A stretch of DNA of 64,000 bases from Arcticibacter svalbardensis MN12-7 (GTDB taxonomy: Bacteria > Bacteroidota > Bacteroidia > Sphingobacteriales > Sphingobacteriaceae): NCBI RefSeq assembly GCF_000403135.1, contig NZ_AQPN01000012.1:1-64000 (forward strand). The letters run 5' to 3'. The notes below the pieces were generated by a model. It ran no database searches and was not told the origin of the DNA. It was given only the letters and a program-made list of their open reading frames with translations. Shown one piece after another: positions 26,586 to 35,043 of the stretch. The position numbers and the translations under genes are program-made. Each line of letters begins with the position of its first letter. The stretch's first letter is position 1.

Positions 26586-27075
26586 GTACAATTTGTGAAA
26601 AGCCGGAAGCGCTGAGCTGCTCCTTGCTTAATGAAACGTTGATCCATTCGCCTTCAAAGCGGGCATTGTATTTTTTATAAAATGAGATTGCGGGTTCATT
26701 CCAATCGAGTACCTGCCAGCTGATGCCATTAAACTTTTTTTCCTGTGCTTCTCTTATAGTAGCCTCAAACAAGAGTGTGCCTACTCCCTGGCCTCTGAGT
26801 GTTTCGTCCACGTAGAAGTCTTCCAGATACATCCGGCATCCTTTCCATGTGGAGAAACGGGTGTAGTATAAAGCAAAACCTTCTACTCTTCCATTGATCT
26901 CTGCCACAAAGGAGTTCCATACCGGGTTTTCTCCAAATCCCGCTTCTTCAAATTCTTCCAGCGTAACGGTTACTTCTTCCGGCGCTTTTTCAAATAAAGC
27001 CAAACCATGAACAAGCTCTAATAGACGGCTGCAATCTGCCTTAAGCGCTTTTCGGATAGTTATATTCATATTCAT
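26578..27075 (-). CDS. GNAT N-acetyltransferase, diamine/spermidine acetyltransferase-like
   Basis: A 165-aa single-domain GNAT. The acetyl-CoA pyrophosphate loop is in LRGQGVGTLLFEAT near residue 93, preceded by YLEDFYVDE, and followed by SWQVLDWNEPAISFYKKYNA, a segment typical of the SAT1/thialysine acetyltransferase group. The likely substrate is a small amine, but this is inferred. It is the first gene of an operon with aspartokinase and the THUMP-like methyltransferase, with overlapping coding ends. An in-frame ATG at 27069 is an alternative start. Confidence 0.85.
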   Translation of the reverse strand: MNMNITIRKALKADCSRLLELVHGLALFEKAPEEVTVTLEEFEEAGFGENPVWNSFVAEINGRVEGFALYYTRFSTWKGCRMYLEDFYVDETLRGQGVGTLLFEATIREAQEKKFNGISWQVLDWNEPAISFYKKYNARFEGEWINVSLSKEQLSASGFSQIVHD

Positions 27076-27132
27076 CTTTTTGATGCTTAGAGTTCGTTTA
27101 TAAGGGCAATTCCCGTTTGCCTGAATGTTGTT

Positions 27133-27894
27133 TTATTCGGGATCGGCCGATCCTGGATCCTGAACATCAGGTTGCTCTGTTTCATCTTGATCAGTTGACG
27201 CTGCCGGTTTGTTTTTCCAGTGCGGAATCACACGTTTGCCAAAGATGGTACTTCCTATGCGTACCATAGTGCTGCCTTCTTCAACTGCTATTTTATAATC
27301 GGATGACATGCCTATGGAGAGCTCTTTAAATGAATCCTCTTTTCTAAAAAAAGAAGCTTTCAAACCATTGAAAAGAATTTTTAATTCATAAAATTCATCT
27401 TTAATCTGTTTTTGATTCTCTGTGTTGGTCGCAATACCCATTACGCCGACAATACGTGCGAACTTGATTTGAGCAAACTCTTCGGAACGAAGGAGTTCTA
27501 CTGCCTCATCGAAGTCTAAACCAAACTTTGTCTCTTCATCGGCAATATAGATTTGTAGAAGACAATCAATAACGCGATTGTTTTTCTCTCCCTGTTTATC
27601 TATTTCTTTAAGCAGCTTCAGGCTGTCGACAGAATGGATAAGACTGATAAAGGGGGCAATATATTTTACTTTGTTGGTTTGGAGATGGCCTAAAAGATGC
27701 CATTGAATGTCTTTTGGCATATGTTCGTACTTTTCGACAAGTTCCTGTACCTGGTTTTCGCCAAAAAGACGCTGACCGGCTTCATACGCCTCCATTAAGT
27801 CCGCTTCCGGTTTAGTCTTTGATACCGCTACAAGTGTTACCTGATGCGGAATTAGTTCGTTGTTTAATTTGGACAAGTTAGCTGCAATGCTCAT
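27133..27894 (-). CDS. YggS-family PLP homeostasis protein
   Basis: A small alanine-racemase-fold protein that binds pyridoxal 5'-phosphate and buffers its level and that of amino and keto acids. The PLP lysine lies in LVAVSKTKPEADL near residue 26, followed by LFGENQVQEL, IQWHLLGHLQTNKVK near 65 and the phosphate-binding LSIGMSSDYKIAVEEGSTMVR near 200. Its 253 aa include an unusual acidic, probably disordered tail of about 25 residues that most YggS proteins lack. Only 40 bp separate it from the divergent DUF4296 gene. Confidence 0.93.
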   Translation of the reverse strand: MSIAANLSKLNNELIPHQVTLVAVSKTKPEADLMEAYEAGQRLFGENQVQELVEKYEHMPKDIQWHLLGHLQTNKVKYIAPFISLIHSVDSLKLLKEIDKQGEKNNRVIDCLLQIYIADEETKFGLDFDEAVELLRSEEFAQIKFARIVGVMGIATNTENQKQIKDEFYELKILFNGLKASFFRKEDSFKELSIGMSSDYKIAVEEGSTMVRIGSTIFGKRVIPHWKNKPAASTDQDETEQPDVQDPGSADPE

Positions 27895-27934
27895 TTATAT
27901 GTATTTTTAACCCGAAATTTGGCTAAATTAATAA

Positions 27935-28516
27935 ATGAAGAGTTTATTGTTATTGTTTTTTATAATGATTTTTTTTATTGCCTGCGATTCCGGCAGAACT
28001 CCTAAAGGGATTATAGCTGAAAAGGAGATGATAGATGTGCTAACAGACGTACATCTTGTGGATGGTTACGCCTCTGTTATGTACGCAGATAGCAGTAGAA
28101 ATGCTATTGCAGCATTGTATATGGCGATATATAAAAAACATAATACAGACTCTGTTGGTATTAGAAAAAGTCTGGAATATTATTCACGTCATCCAGATGA
28201 GTTAACAGTAATGTATGAGTCTGTTAACACCAAACTTAAAGCTTTAGAGAAAAGGGAGACTGATCTGGAAGTTGCGAAGCAATTGAAAGAGCAGGCTAAA
28301 TTCGATAAGGAACGAAAATTGCAGGATCTAAAAAATAAATTAAAACTGGATTCGGTAAGAAACGATTCGTTAAACAAGCAGTATATAAAAATTGATACGT
28401 TCAAAGTTGTCCCGTTGAAAAGGTTATTTCTTCAGGATGTGTGGAAAAGAGAGAAAATGAAGATGAAATTGGATTCTATAACAAAGGATTCATTGAAGAA
28501 CGCTAGAATTAAATAA
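27935..28516 (+). CDS. DUF4296 lipoprotein
   Basis: The 193-aa protein begins with a lipoprotein signal peptide ending FFIAC. The DUF4296 region (MIDVLTDVHLVDGYASVMYA and YYSRHPDELTVMYESVNTKL) spans about residues 30-105. The C-terminal half is a highly charged Lys/Asp/Glu/Leu-rich helix, probably coiled coil. The family is restricted to Bacteroidetes and has no known function. The final base of its TAA stop is the first base of the mutS2 ATG, so the two are co-transcribed. Confidence 0.85.
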   Translation: MKSLLLLFFIMIFFIACDSGRTPKGIIAEKEMIDVLTDVHLVDGYASVMYADSSRNAIAALYMAIYKKHNTDSVGIRKSLEYYSRHPDELTVMYESVNTKLKALEKRETDLEVAKQLKEQAKFDKERKLQDLKNKLKLDSVRNDSLNKQYIKIDTFKVVPLKRLFLQDVWKREKMKMKLDSITKDSLKNARIK

Positions 28517-30876
28517 TGATCTATCCTAATAATGCTGCTGATAAACTGGGGTTTACAGAGGTAAAGGCACTTATAAAAGCGCTTTGTTTAAGTGATATGG
28601 GCAGTCAGATGGTCGATAAGATCCAGATGATGACCAACTACGATAATATTAACAAATTTCTTCGTCAGACGAAAGAGTTTAAAGAGATCCTGGAGAATGA
28701 TTCACCATTGCCAATCCGTCATTTATTTGATATTAAATCGTTAGCAGAAAAGATCCGTGTGGAAGGTGCCTTTTTATTGGAAGGCGAATTGCAACAAGTT
28801 CTGCTTTCTTTACAGACGGTTTTTTCGGTAATTAGTTATTTCAATGAGCGGGAGGGAAGGTATCCTACGCTGGAAGCATTGTTTGAACATCTGCCTATTG
28901 AAAAAAAGATTATCCGGAGCATTGAGCTGATTATTGATGAAAAAGGGAAAATAAGAGCGAATGCATCTGCTGAGCTGCAAAATATAGTGGCCGGTATTGC
29001 CAAGGCAGAACAGGAAGCCCGAAAGAAGATTGATCATATTTTTAAAGCAGCACAAAATAGCGGTTATACAGCTGATGGTTCCTTAACGATTCGTGATGGA
29101 CGTTTATGTATTCCGCTGCTTGCTGAAAATAAAAGAAAGGTGAAAGGTTTTGTTCATGATGAATCTGCATCGGGACAAACGGTTTACTTAGAGCCGGAAG
29201 AGGTGTTTCAGCTCAATAACAGGGTGAGGGACCTGGAGTTTGATAAACGTCGTGAGATTGTCCGCATTCTGGTTCGTCTCAGTGATGAACTCCGTCCGTA
29301 TGTGCCCTTGTTTCTGGCTTACCATGGTTTATTGACCAAGCTGGATTTTGTACGGGCTAAGGCTTTATTTGCCATTAAGACTGAATCGCAAATGCCTATA
29401 TTAATAAACAAGGCAGAGTTGAAGCTGGTCAACGCAAGACATCCTTTGTTGATATTGGCATTGAAAAAAGAGGGTCACACTGTGGTGCCTTTAAATATTA
29501 CGATTGACGAGGAGCAGCGGGTAATTGTCGTTTCGGGACCAAATGCCGGTGGTAAATCGGTTTGTATGAAAACGGTGGGACTGATACAGATTATGGTACA
29601 AGCCGGTCTTCTTGTTCCGGTAGATGAGCATTCTTCTGTGGGGATCTTTAAACAGGTGTTTGCGGATATTGGTGATGACCAGTCCATCGAAAGTGACCTA
29701 AGTACCTACAGTGCTCATTTGTCAAAAATGAAGTATTTTGTGGAGAACGCAGGAGGTAAGACATTGATACTGATTGATGAATTTGGTACGGGTACGGATC
29801 CTTTGTTTGGGGGACCAATTGCAGAGGCTGTATTAGAAGCTTTAAATAAAAAGAGGATCAGAGGGGTAGTAACAACCCATTACTCCAATCTTAAATTATA
29901 CGCCAATGCTACTGAGGGGCTTGAAAATGCATCTATGATGTTCAATAATCTGGAGATGCAGCCTATGTATATCCTGGAGATCGGCAAACCCGGAAGTTCC
30001 TATGCGTTTGAAATTGCACAAAAGATTGGTCTGCCTTTTCATATTTTAAATGCCGCAAAAGCGAAGATCGGAACGCAGCAAAAGAAGGTGGATACCTTGC
30101 TGGTTGATTTGGAACGCGATAAAAAAGAATTGTTGGAAACCCGCGTAGCCGTTGATAAACAGCAAAAGCGGGTTGCTCTATTGTTGCAGGAAAATGAAGA
30201 ATTGAAGACCTTTTTGGATGAAAATCGTAATTCTATTCTTAAGGATGCGAAGAAAGAGGCACAAAGTATTATACTGAACGCTAATAAACTGATTGAAAAT
30301 ACGATTTCGGAAATAAAAGAAACACAGGCTGATAAGGAGAGTACCGTTAAGTTGCGTCAGAACTTACAGCAGGAGTTAAAGAAACACCAGGTGAAAGAAG
30401 TTGCTTCTTTAAAACCTGTTATTGATCAGGAACTTAAACATGGCGACTGGGTGAAATTGATTGACTCTGAAACTATCGGTCAAGTGATTGATGTAGCTAA
30501 GGATAATGTGATCCTGGCAATTGGTGAACTTCGTTCTGTTGTAAAACGTAAACGGGTGGAAAAAATTACGAAAAAAGAGGTACCTAAAGAAATCCGAAGA
30601 TCTTATTCGTCACAGCTTGCAGAGAGTTTTGCATCATTCAGTCCGGAGATTGACGTAAGAGGAATGCGTGGGGAGGATGCCGTTTATGAGATCGAAAAAT
30701 ATCTGGATAAAGCATTAATGATGGGGATTTCCACACTTAAAATTATTCATGGAAAAGGGGATGGCATTTTGCGCAAACTAATCCGTGGATACCTGAGTAA
30801 GTATGCGCAGGTATCCAGGATAGAAGATGAGCACCAGGATCGTGGTGGCGATGGGATCACCTATGTGTATCTTTAA
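28516..30876 (+). CDS. mutS2: Endonuclease MutS2
   Basis: The 786-aa protein shows the full MutS2 plan: a MutS-like core and clamp, Walker A SGPNAGGKSVCMKT near residue 342, Walker B LILIDEFGTGTDP near 418, a long coiled coil about 520-640 and a C-terminal Smr domain with DVRGMRGEDAVYEIEKYLD and IIHGKGDGILRKLI. It lacks the mismatch-recognition domain of MutS1. MutS2 suppresses homologous recombination, and in Bacillus also acts on collided ribosomes through Smr. It is coupled to the upstream DUF4296 lipoprotein gene. Confidence 0.95.
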   Translation: MIYPNNAADKLGFTEVKALIKALCLSDMGSQMVDKIQMMTNYDNINKFLRQTKEFKEILENDSPLPIRHLFDIKSLAEKIRVEGAFLLEGELQQVLLSLQTVFSVISYFNEREGRYPTLEALFEHLPIEKKIIRSIELIIDEKGKIRANASAELQNIVAGIAKAEQEARKKIDHIFKAAQNSGYTADGSLTIRDGRLCIPLLAENKRKVKGFVHDESASGQTVYLEPEEVFQLNNRVRDLEFDKRREIVRILVRLSDELRPYVPLFLAYHGLLTKLDFVRAKALFAIKTESQMPILINKAELKLVNARHPLLILALKKEGHTVVPLNITIDEEQRVIVVSGPNAGGKSVCMKTVGLIQIMVQAGLLVPVDEHSSVGIFKQVFADIGDDQSIESDLSTYSAHLSKMKYFVENAGGKTLILIDEFGTGTDPLFGGPIAEAVLEALNKKRIRGVVTTHYSNLKLYANATEGLENASMMFNNLEMQPMYILEIGKPGSSYAFEIAQKIGLPFHILNAAKAKIGTQQKKVDTLLVDLERDKKELLETRVAVDKQQKRVALLLQENEELKTFLDENRNSILKDAKKEAQSIILNANKLIENTISEIKETQADKESTVKLRQNLQQELKKHQVKEVASLKPVIDQELKHGDWVKLIDSETIGQVIDVAKDNVILAIGELRSVVKRKRVEKITKKEVPKEIRRSYSSQLAESFASFSPEIDVRGMRGEDAVYEIEKYLDKALMMGISTLKIIHGKGDGILRKLIRGYLSKYAQVSRIEDEHQDRGGDGITYVYL

Positions 30877-31406
30877 AACTTAACTTCTTTGTGTTCGCCT
30901 TCTTCATTGGGCTTACCACCAAGTGTGTTTTTCACAAGTGAAATGATTTGAGCTATGAGCAAGTCAGGTGAATCCCAATACTCTGCCTTGTCCGGCTCAA
31001 TCCTTAAAAGACAAAGATCCGGGTCTGTCTTTCCATAAGGGAACCATGTTTTGTATCGGTCAGACCAAAGTTCTTCAACTTTTAAAGCATCTGTACTGAT
31101 GATGGCCAGGCCATTTACGGTAATATAGAGACCCTTTTCTGTATCACTGTAGTTGAGAATTACATGCGGATTCTGTGCTATTTCAGATGTTTTTTGAGCG
31201 CTTTTTCGAGCAAACATCCAAATTAAACCATCATCTTTAATAGGGAAAGTATACATTGGCCTGCTATCTAAACTACCGTTTGGGTTCACGGTTGATAACA
31301 TGGCAATCTTAATATCAGCAATTTTAGAAGACAGCTCACGCGCTTTTTTGATAAATTCTATTTCTTCTAATTGTTCTTGGGGTGTTTCTCCTTTAAGTTC
31401 AGTCAT
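30873..31406 (-). CDS. Pyridoxamine 5'-phosphate oxidase-fold protein, general stress 26 type
   Basis: The 177-aa protein has the split-barrel FMN-binding fold: IAMLSTVNPNGSLDSRPMYT near residue 34, IWMFARKSAQKTSEIAQNPH near 63, VNLYIT-like strand LYITVNGLA and the C-terminal RIEPDKAEYWDSP segment that is characteristic of the stress protein 26 group. These proteins bind flavin and their substrates are poorly known. Its stop overlaps the convergent mutS2 stop by 4 bp. Monocistronic. Confidence 0.88.
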   Translation of the reverse strand: MTELKGETPQEQLEEIEFIKKARELSSKIADIKIAMLSTVNPNGSLDSRPMYTFPIKDDGLIWMFARKSAQKTSEIAQNPHVILNYSDTEKGLYITVNGLAIISTDALKVEELWSDRYKTWFPYGKTDPDLCLLRIEPDKAEYWDSPDLLIAQIISLVKNTLGGKPNEEGEHKEVKF

Positions 31407-31598
31407 AGGGATTATTATTTCTATATAAGATAAAAACCTGAATGCTTGCTTTTGTTTAAAAAAATTGAAATTGTTTAGGATTGATGTGGATATGCAGATA
31501 ATGCTAAGTATTAGCTGACTGTTACCTTAAAAATGGTTTAATAAAAATGGATTTTGCCTGTTTCGTGGCTGAATGATTATCGGAGAGGAAAGGATAGG

Positions 31599-31874
31599 TT
31601 AACGATCGGAATGTCCCAAGCTTTTATCAGGGCTTACGATGTCTCTGACCAATTGTTTCAATTCTTTGATTTCGGGAAAACGTCCTGCTGTTTTACGGTC
31701 AAATATTAAGTCCTCATTTATCTTTATGGTGAAAGTTCCACCAGTTTCGGAGGGTTTTAATAATACGCCTTCAATTTCATCTACAAAAGTACCGAGTAAT
31801 TCCTGAGCCATATAAGCTGAACGGAGTAGCCAACCGCATTTAGGGCAATATTCTATAGTTATAATTTGCTTCAT
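31599..31874 (-). CDS. SelT/SelW/SelH (Rdx) family protein, cysteine form
   Basis: A 91-aa thioredoxin-like protein. The redox motif is CPKC at residues 10-13 (EYCPKCGWLLRSAYMAQELL), where animal selenoproteins W have CxxU, so this is the ordinary Cys/Cys form and needs no selenocysteine. SETGGTFTIKINEDLIFDRK is the conserved second half. The role is presumed thiol redox; no partner is known. It is 28 bp from the small hypothetical gene on the same strand. Confidence 0.9.
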   Translation of the reverse strand: MKQIITIEYCPKCGWLLRSAYMAQELLGTFVDEIEGVLLKPSETGGTFTIKINEDLIFDRKTAGRFPEIKELKQLVRDIVSPDKSLGHSDR

Positions 31875-31902
31875 GGTAATTTGTTAAATGTGTCTAATGC
31901 TA

Positions 31903-32295
31903 TTAACTAATTGTGATTGTTAACTCTTTTCCTGTTAGTTGAAAAAAAACGTTTTGTAATTCATGAACATAGATTATTCGTTTTTGTAAAGCCTGATTAA
32001 ATGATCCGGATGATGTTGTGAATTGATATTGATCTGATTTATTGGTGTAAAACCAATTGTCAGGGTCCTGCGGGTCCTGGATAAATGAAGCTTTTGCCAA
32101 CCACCCCTTGTTAAGCTTCAGTGGATTTATTTCATCGAACTGGATCCTGAAAAGATATCCTTTGCGTGGGATAAGCATCTTGCAAAGTACACTGGATTGC
32201 TGAATTTCAAGTATAGAAAGAATGCCTTCCTGGTTTTCTCTTGGATAAACCACAATAATATTTCCAGGTCGTAATTGGGTAAGATCTGTTTGCAT
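31903..32295 (-). CDS. Hypothetical protein
   Basis: A 130-aa protein I cannot assign. It starts LTQLRPGNIIVVYP, which resembles a small beta-barrel beginning, contains NPLKLNKGWLAKASF in the middle, and ends YVHELQNVFFQLTGKELTITI. Similar tails occur in small Bacteroidetes-specific proteins of unknown role. There is no signal peptide or membrane helix. It is upstream of the SelW-like gene and probably shares its transcript. Confidence 0.6.
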   Translation of the reverse strand: MQTDLTQLRPGNIIVVYPRENQEGILSILEIQQSSVLCKMLIPRKGYLFRIQFDEINPLKLNKGWLAKASFIQDPQDPDNWFYTNKSDQYQFTTSSGSFNQALQKRIIYVHELQNVFFQLTGKELTITIS

Positions 32296-32510
32296 CTTTA
32301 AACTAAATCACATCACAACACAAATATAGGTGTAGCATGCCAAATAAAGGTATTTTTGAACTTTGATTTATAAGCGGGCTTAAGTCATCATTTTGTAACG
32401 TTGTTAAATAGTGTTAATAAAGGATGTTTAGGTGTCATAATCTGTTCAATAGCAAATATAAAAGCAGGATATTTGCGTTAGTATGATTCTTTAATAGATA
32501 GATAAAATAC

Positions 32511-32957
32511 ATGAAAAAAGTCACTTTAATTTTAATCGCAGTATTGCTAAGCGGAGCTATTCATGCTCAGATACTTACTCCGGTGAAATGGTCTTATGCT
32601 GCTAAAAGCTTAAGTAAGACAGAAGCCATTATTCTGATCAAGGCCACCATAAATAGTGGATGGCATATATATTCTCAGCATGTAGGTGATGGAGGACCTG
32701 TACCTACATCAATTTCCTTTAATCCCTCAAGTGAGTATACCCTTATCGGTAAAACCCTGGAGCCTAAGCCAATTACGAAATTCGAAAAGGCATTTAGTAT
32801 GAATGTGAGTTATTTTGAGAATTCGGTTATATTTCAACAAAGGGTTAAAATAAAGGCTGGGAAACCAGTAATTAAGGGTAAGCTTGAGTTTATGGTTTGC
32901 AATGATCAGAAATGTCTTCCTCCTGATGAAGTAAGTTTTAGTATTCCTATTAAATAG
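32511..32957 (+). CDS. DsbD N-terminal (alpha) domain-like periplasmic protein
   Basis: The 148-aa protein has a cleavable signal peptide (end near IHAQ) and then an immunoglobulin-like DsbD-alpha domain: INSGWHIYSQHVGDGGP near residue 45 and FMVCNDQKCLPP near 126, where the two cysteines form the redox pair. In E. coli this domain is the first part of DsbD; here it is a separate gene whose stop overlaps a possible GTG start of the next gene. It would take electrons from the membrane part and pass them to periplasmic disulfides. Confidence 0.85.
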   Translation: MKKVTLILIAVLLSGAIHAQILTPVKWSYAAKSLSKTEAIILIKATINSGWHIYSQHVGDGGPVPTSISFNPSSEYTLIGKTLEPKPITKFEKAFSMNVSYFENSVIFQQRVKIKAGKPVIKGKLEFMVCNDQKCLPPDEVSFSIPIK

Positions 32958-32977
32958 TGCTAGCACCTCGCCTTAAA

Positions 32978-34654
32978 ATGAAATTACTCAAAAATTACGT
33001 ACTTCTTTTGTTACTGGTTTTTCTGTTTGTTGGAAATGCTAAAGCACAGGATAGTACGGGTGCAATTAATACGGATGATATTGAATTTACGGATATTGAG
33101 CCTGTCAAGGCAGATAGCCAGGTAACTTCCGCTAGTGCTGTTTCGAAAGATACGGCCACCATTCGTGCTTCAAATACTGGAAATGTAATTAAAAAAGAAG
33201 CGGATAGTCGTTCCTTGTGGACAACTTTTATACTTGGATTTTTAGGAGGATTAGCCGCTCTTTTTATGCCCTGTATCTTCCCGATGTTGCCACTTACAGT
33301 TAGTTATTTTACGAAAAGTGCTTCTTCTAAGTCTGGAGCCATAACCAAAGCTGCTGTTTATGGGATTTCCATCATTCTGATCTATGTACTGCTTGGGTTG
33401 ATAGTGACGATTGTTTTTGGCGCAGATGCTTTAAATGATTTGTCCACAAATGGGATCTTTAACATTGTGTTTTTTCTGATGTTGGTTGCTTTTGCTGCCT
33501 CTTTTCTAGGTGCATTTGAATTAACACTTCCATCATCATGGGTAAATAAAGCGGATTCAAATTCGGATAAAAAGGGTTTTGCTGGGATCTTTTTCATGGC
33601 GGCAACATTGGCTCTTGTTTCCTTTTCATGTACAGGACCAATAATTGGCTATCTTTTAGTGGAGGCCGCAACAAAGGGAGCTCTTCTGGGTCCCGCCATC
33701 GGGATGTTTGGCTTTGCATTAGCATTAGCAATTCCTTTTACCCTATTTGCTATGTTTCCTTCGTTAATGCAGGGACTTCCTAAATCAGGAGGATGGTTAA
33801 ATAGTGTAAAAGTTGTATTGGGGTTTTTGGAACTTGCTCTTTCATTGAAATTTCTTTCCAATGTAGATCTGGCTTATCACTGGGAATGGTTCGATCGTGA
33901 AATATTCCTAAGTTTATGGATCGTTATTTTTGCTTTAATGGGTTTATATCTTTTAGGTAAATTAACCTTTTCTAATGATTCCCCGATTCAATTTTTATCC
34001 GTACCCCGATTATTTTTAGCTATCATCGTACTATCCTTTACCATGTATATGGTTCCCGGTTTATGGGGTGCCCCGCTTGCCTCTATTTCGGCATTTTTGC
34101 CGCCCCAACAGACACAGGACTTCGATTTATATACAGCCTCACTTAGTCAGGGTAAAGGTTTTTCCGGAACGGTTGAATCTGCTCATCCAATAAAATATGT
34201 GGATAAATTTAAAGCTCCGCTGGGATTAACTGCATTTTTTGACTACGAAGAAGGAATAGCCTATGCAAGAAAGGTAAACAAGCCGGTGATGATCGATTTT
34301 ACTGGTCATGCATGTGTGAATTGCCGAAAAATGGAGGCTGCTGTATGGCCCGACCAGGTGGTTCGGAATCACATCATTAATGATTATGTTTTGATTCAAT
34401 TGTATGTGGATGATAAAACTGATCTTGCTCAAAATGAACAATTTGTCTCCAAGTCTGGAAAGTCAATCAAAACAATAGGAAATAAATGGAGCGACTTTCA
34501 GGCCAGTCGTTTTAATGCTAATTCGCAACCTTTTTATGTTCTTTTGGGGCATGATGAAAAACCATTGGTTGAGCCTATAGGGGCGGACTATGATAAAGTG
34601 AGTTACGCCAAGTATCTTGAAAGTGGATTAAAGGCCTTTAAAGGCATAAAATAG
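32978..34654 (+). CDS. Thiol:disulfide interchange protein, DsbD beta-gamma part
   Basis: About 558 residues: signal peptide, a periplasmic linker, an eight-helix DsbD/CcdA transmembrane domain from about residue 80 with the redox cysteines in LFMPCIFPMLPL and FSCTGPIIGYL, and a C-terminal thioredoxin domain with CVNCRKME. It moves reducing power from cytoplasmic thioredoxin across the membrane. The alpha domain is on the preceding gene, so DsbD is split. The ATG at 32978 gives a normal signal peptide (MKLLKNYVLLLLLVFLF) and is preferred to a GTG at 32957 that overlaps the previous stop. Confidence 0.92.
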   Translation: MKLLKNYVLLLLLVFLFVGNAKAQDSTGAINTDDIEFTDIEPVKADSQVTSASAVSKDTATIRASNTGNVIKKEADSRSLWTTFILGFLGGLAALFMPCIFPMLPLTVSYFTKSASSKSGAITKAAVYGISIILIYVLLGLIVTIVFGADALNDLSTNGIFNIVFFLMLVAFAASFLGAFELTLPSSWVNKADSNSDKKGFAGIFFMAATLALVSFSCTGPIIGYLLVEAATKGALLGPAIGMFGFALALAIPFTLFAMFPSLMQGLPKSGGWLNSVKVVLGFLELALSLKFLSNVDLAYHWEWFDREIFLSLWIVIFALMGLYLLGKLTFSNDSPIQFLSVPRLFLAIIVLSFTMYMVPGLWGAPLASISAFLPPQQTQDFDLYTASLSQGKGFSGTVESAHPIKYVDKFKAPLGLTAFFDYEEGIAYARKVNKPVMIDFTGHACVNCRKMEAAVWPDQVVRNHIINDYVLIQLYVDDKTDLAQNEQFVSKSGKSIKTIGNKWSDFQASRFNANSQPFYVLLGHDEKPLVEPIGADYDKVSYAKYLESGLKAFKGIK

Positions 34655-34701
34655 ATTATTAATTAAAATGCCTTTTCAAGCGGATTTTTCACTTAAAAAT
34701 A

Positions 34702-34709
34702 TATATTTG
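34702..34709 (+). promoter_or_regulatory. Putative -7 box of the histone-like gene
   Basis: TATATTTG matches TAnnTTTG and ends 18 bp before the ATG at 34728. It rules against translation from the upstream ATG at 34668, which lies before this box. Confidence 0.5.
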
Positions 34710-34727
34710 CCGCACAAGAATATTATT

Positions 34728-34907
34728 ATGGAAAATTTCACTAAATTAAAAGAGCTAATTGCTTCCATGGAAGTAGATGCTGACAAGTTTTACAACAAGG
34801 CTAGTGGTGCTGCAGGAACTCGCGTTCGTAAGGCTTTGCAGGAAATTAAAACATTGGCTCAAGAGATGCGTAACGAAGTTACTGAACTTAAAAATAAAGA
34901 AGCATAG
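34728..34907 (+). CDS. Histone H1-like (Hc1-type) DNA-binding protein
   Basis: A 59-aa lysine-rich helical protein: ENFTKLKELIASMEVDADKF, then YNKASGAAGTRVRKALQEIK and a final charged helix. This is the small Bacteroidetes relative of chlamydial Hc1, presumed to bind and compact DNA. An in-frame ATG at 34668 would add 20 residues, but the -7 box at 34702-34709 lies after it, and homologues begin at the later methionine. A very strong terminator follows, consistent with an abundant monocistronic message. Confidence 0.85.
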   Translation: MENFTKLKELIASMEVDADKFYNKASGAAGTRVRKALQEIKTLAQEMRNEVTELKNKEA

Positions 34908-34930
34908 TCCATCATTGGAATTTATGTTTT

Positions 34931-34966
34931 AAAAGGTTATCTCCTCACGAGATAACCTTTTTTTTG
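34931..34966 (+). terminator. Strong Rho-independent terminator
   Basis: A perfect 13-bp stem (34931-34943 with 34949-34961) around a 5-nt loop, followed by T residues to 34965. It isolates the histone-like gene from the nitric-oxide-type cluster. Confidence 0.92.
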
Positions 34967-35002
34967 CACTTTTATCTTTATGACCTTTATCATATTTATG
35001 AT

Positions 35003-35028
35003 AATAAAAGATATTAAAGTCTTCTATT
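35003..35028. promoter_or_regulatory. 26-bp inverted repeat, copy 1, upstream of the DUF1858-DUF2249 gene
   Basis: Left arm AATAAAAGAT and right arm GTCTTCTATT (8 of 10 positions complementary) flank a 6-bp spacer. The same two arms with a 6-bp spacer recur at 37518-37543. The site lies 3 bp upstream of the -7 box at 35032-35039, over the -33 region, as expected for regulator binding. Confidence 0.65.
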
Positions 35029-35031
35029 GTA

Positions 35032-35039
35032 TATCTTTG
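35032..35039 (+). promoter_or_regulatory. Putative -7 box, 4 bp before the ATG at 35044
   Basis: TATCTTTG matches TAnnTTTG. Spacing to the ATG implies a nearly leaderless transcript. There is no TTG at the -33 position, which the inverted repeat occupies. Confidence 0.5.
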
Positions 35040-35043
35040 ATAG

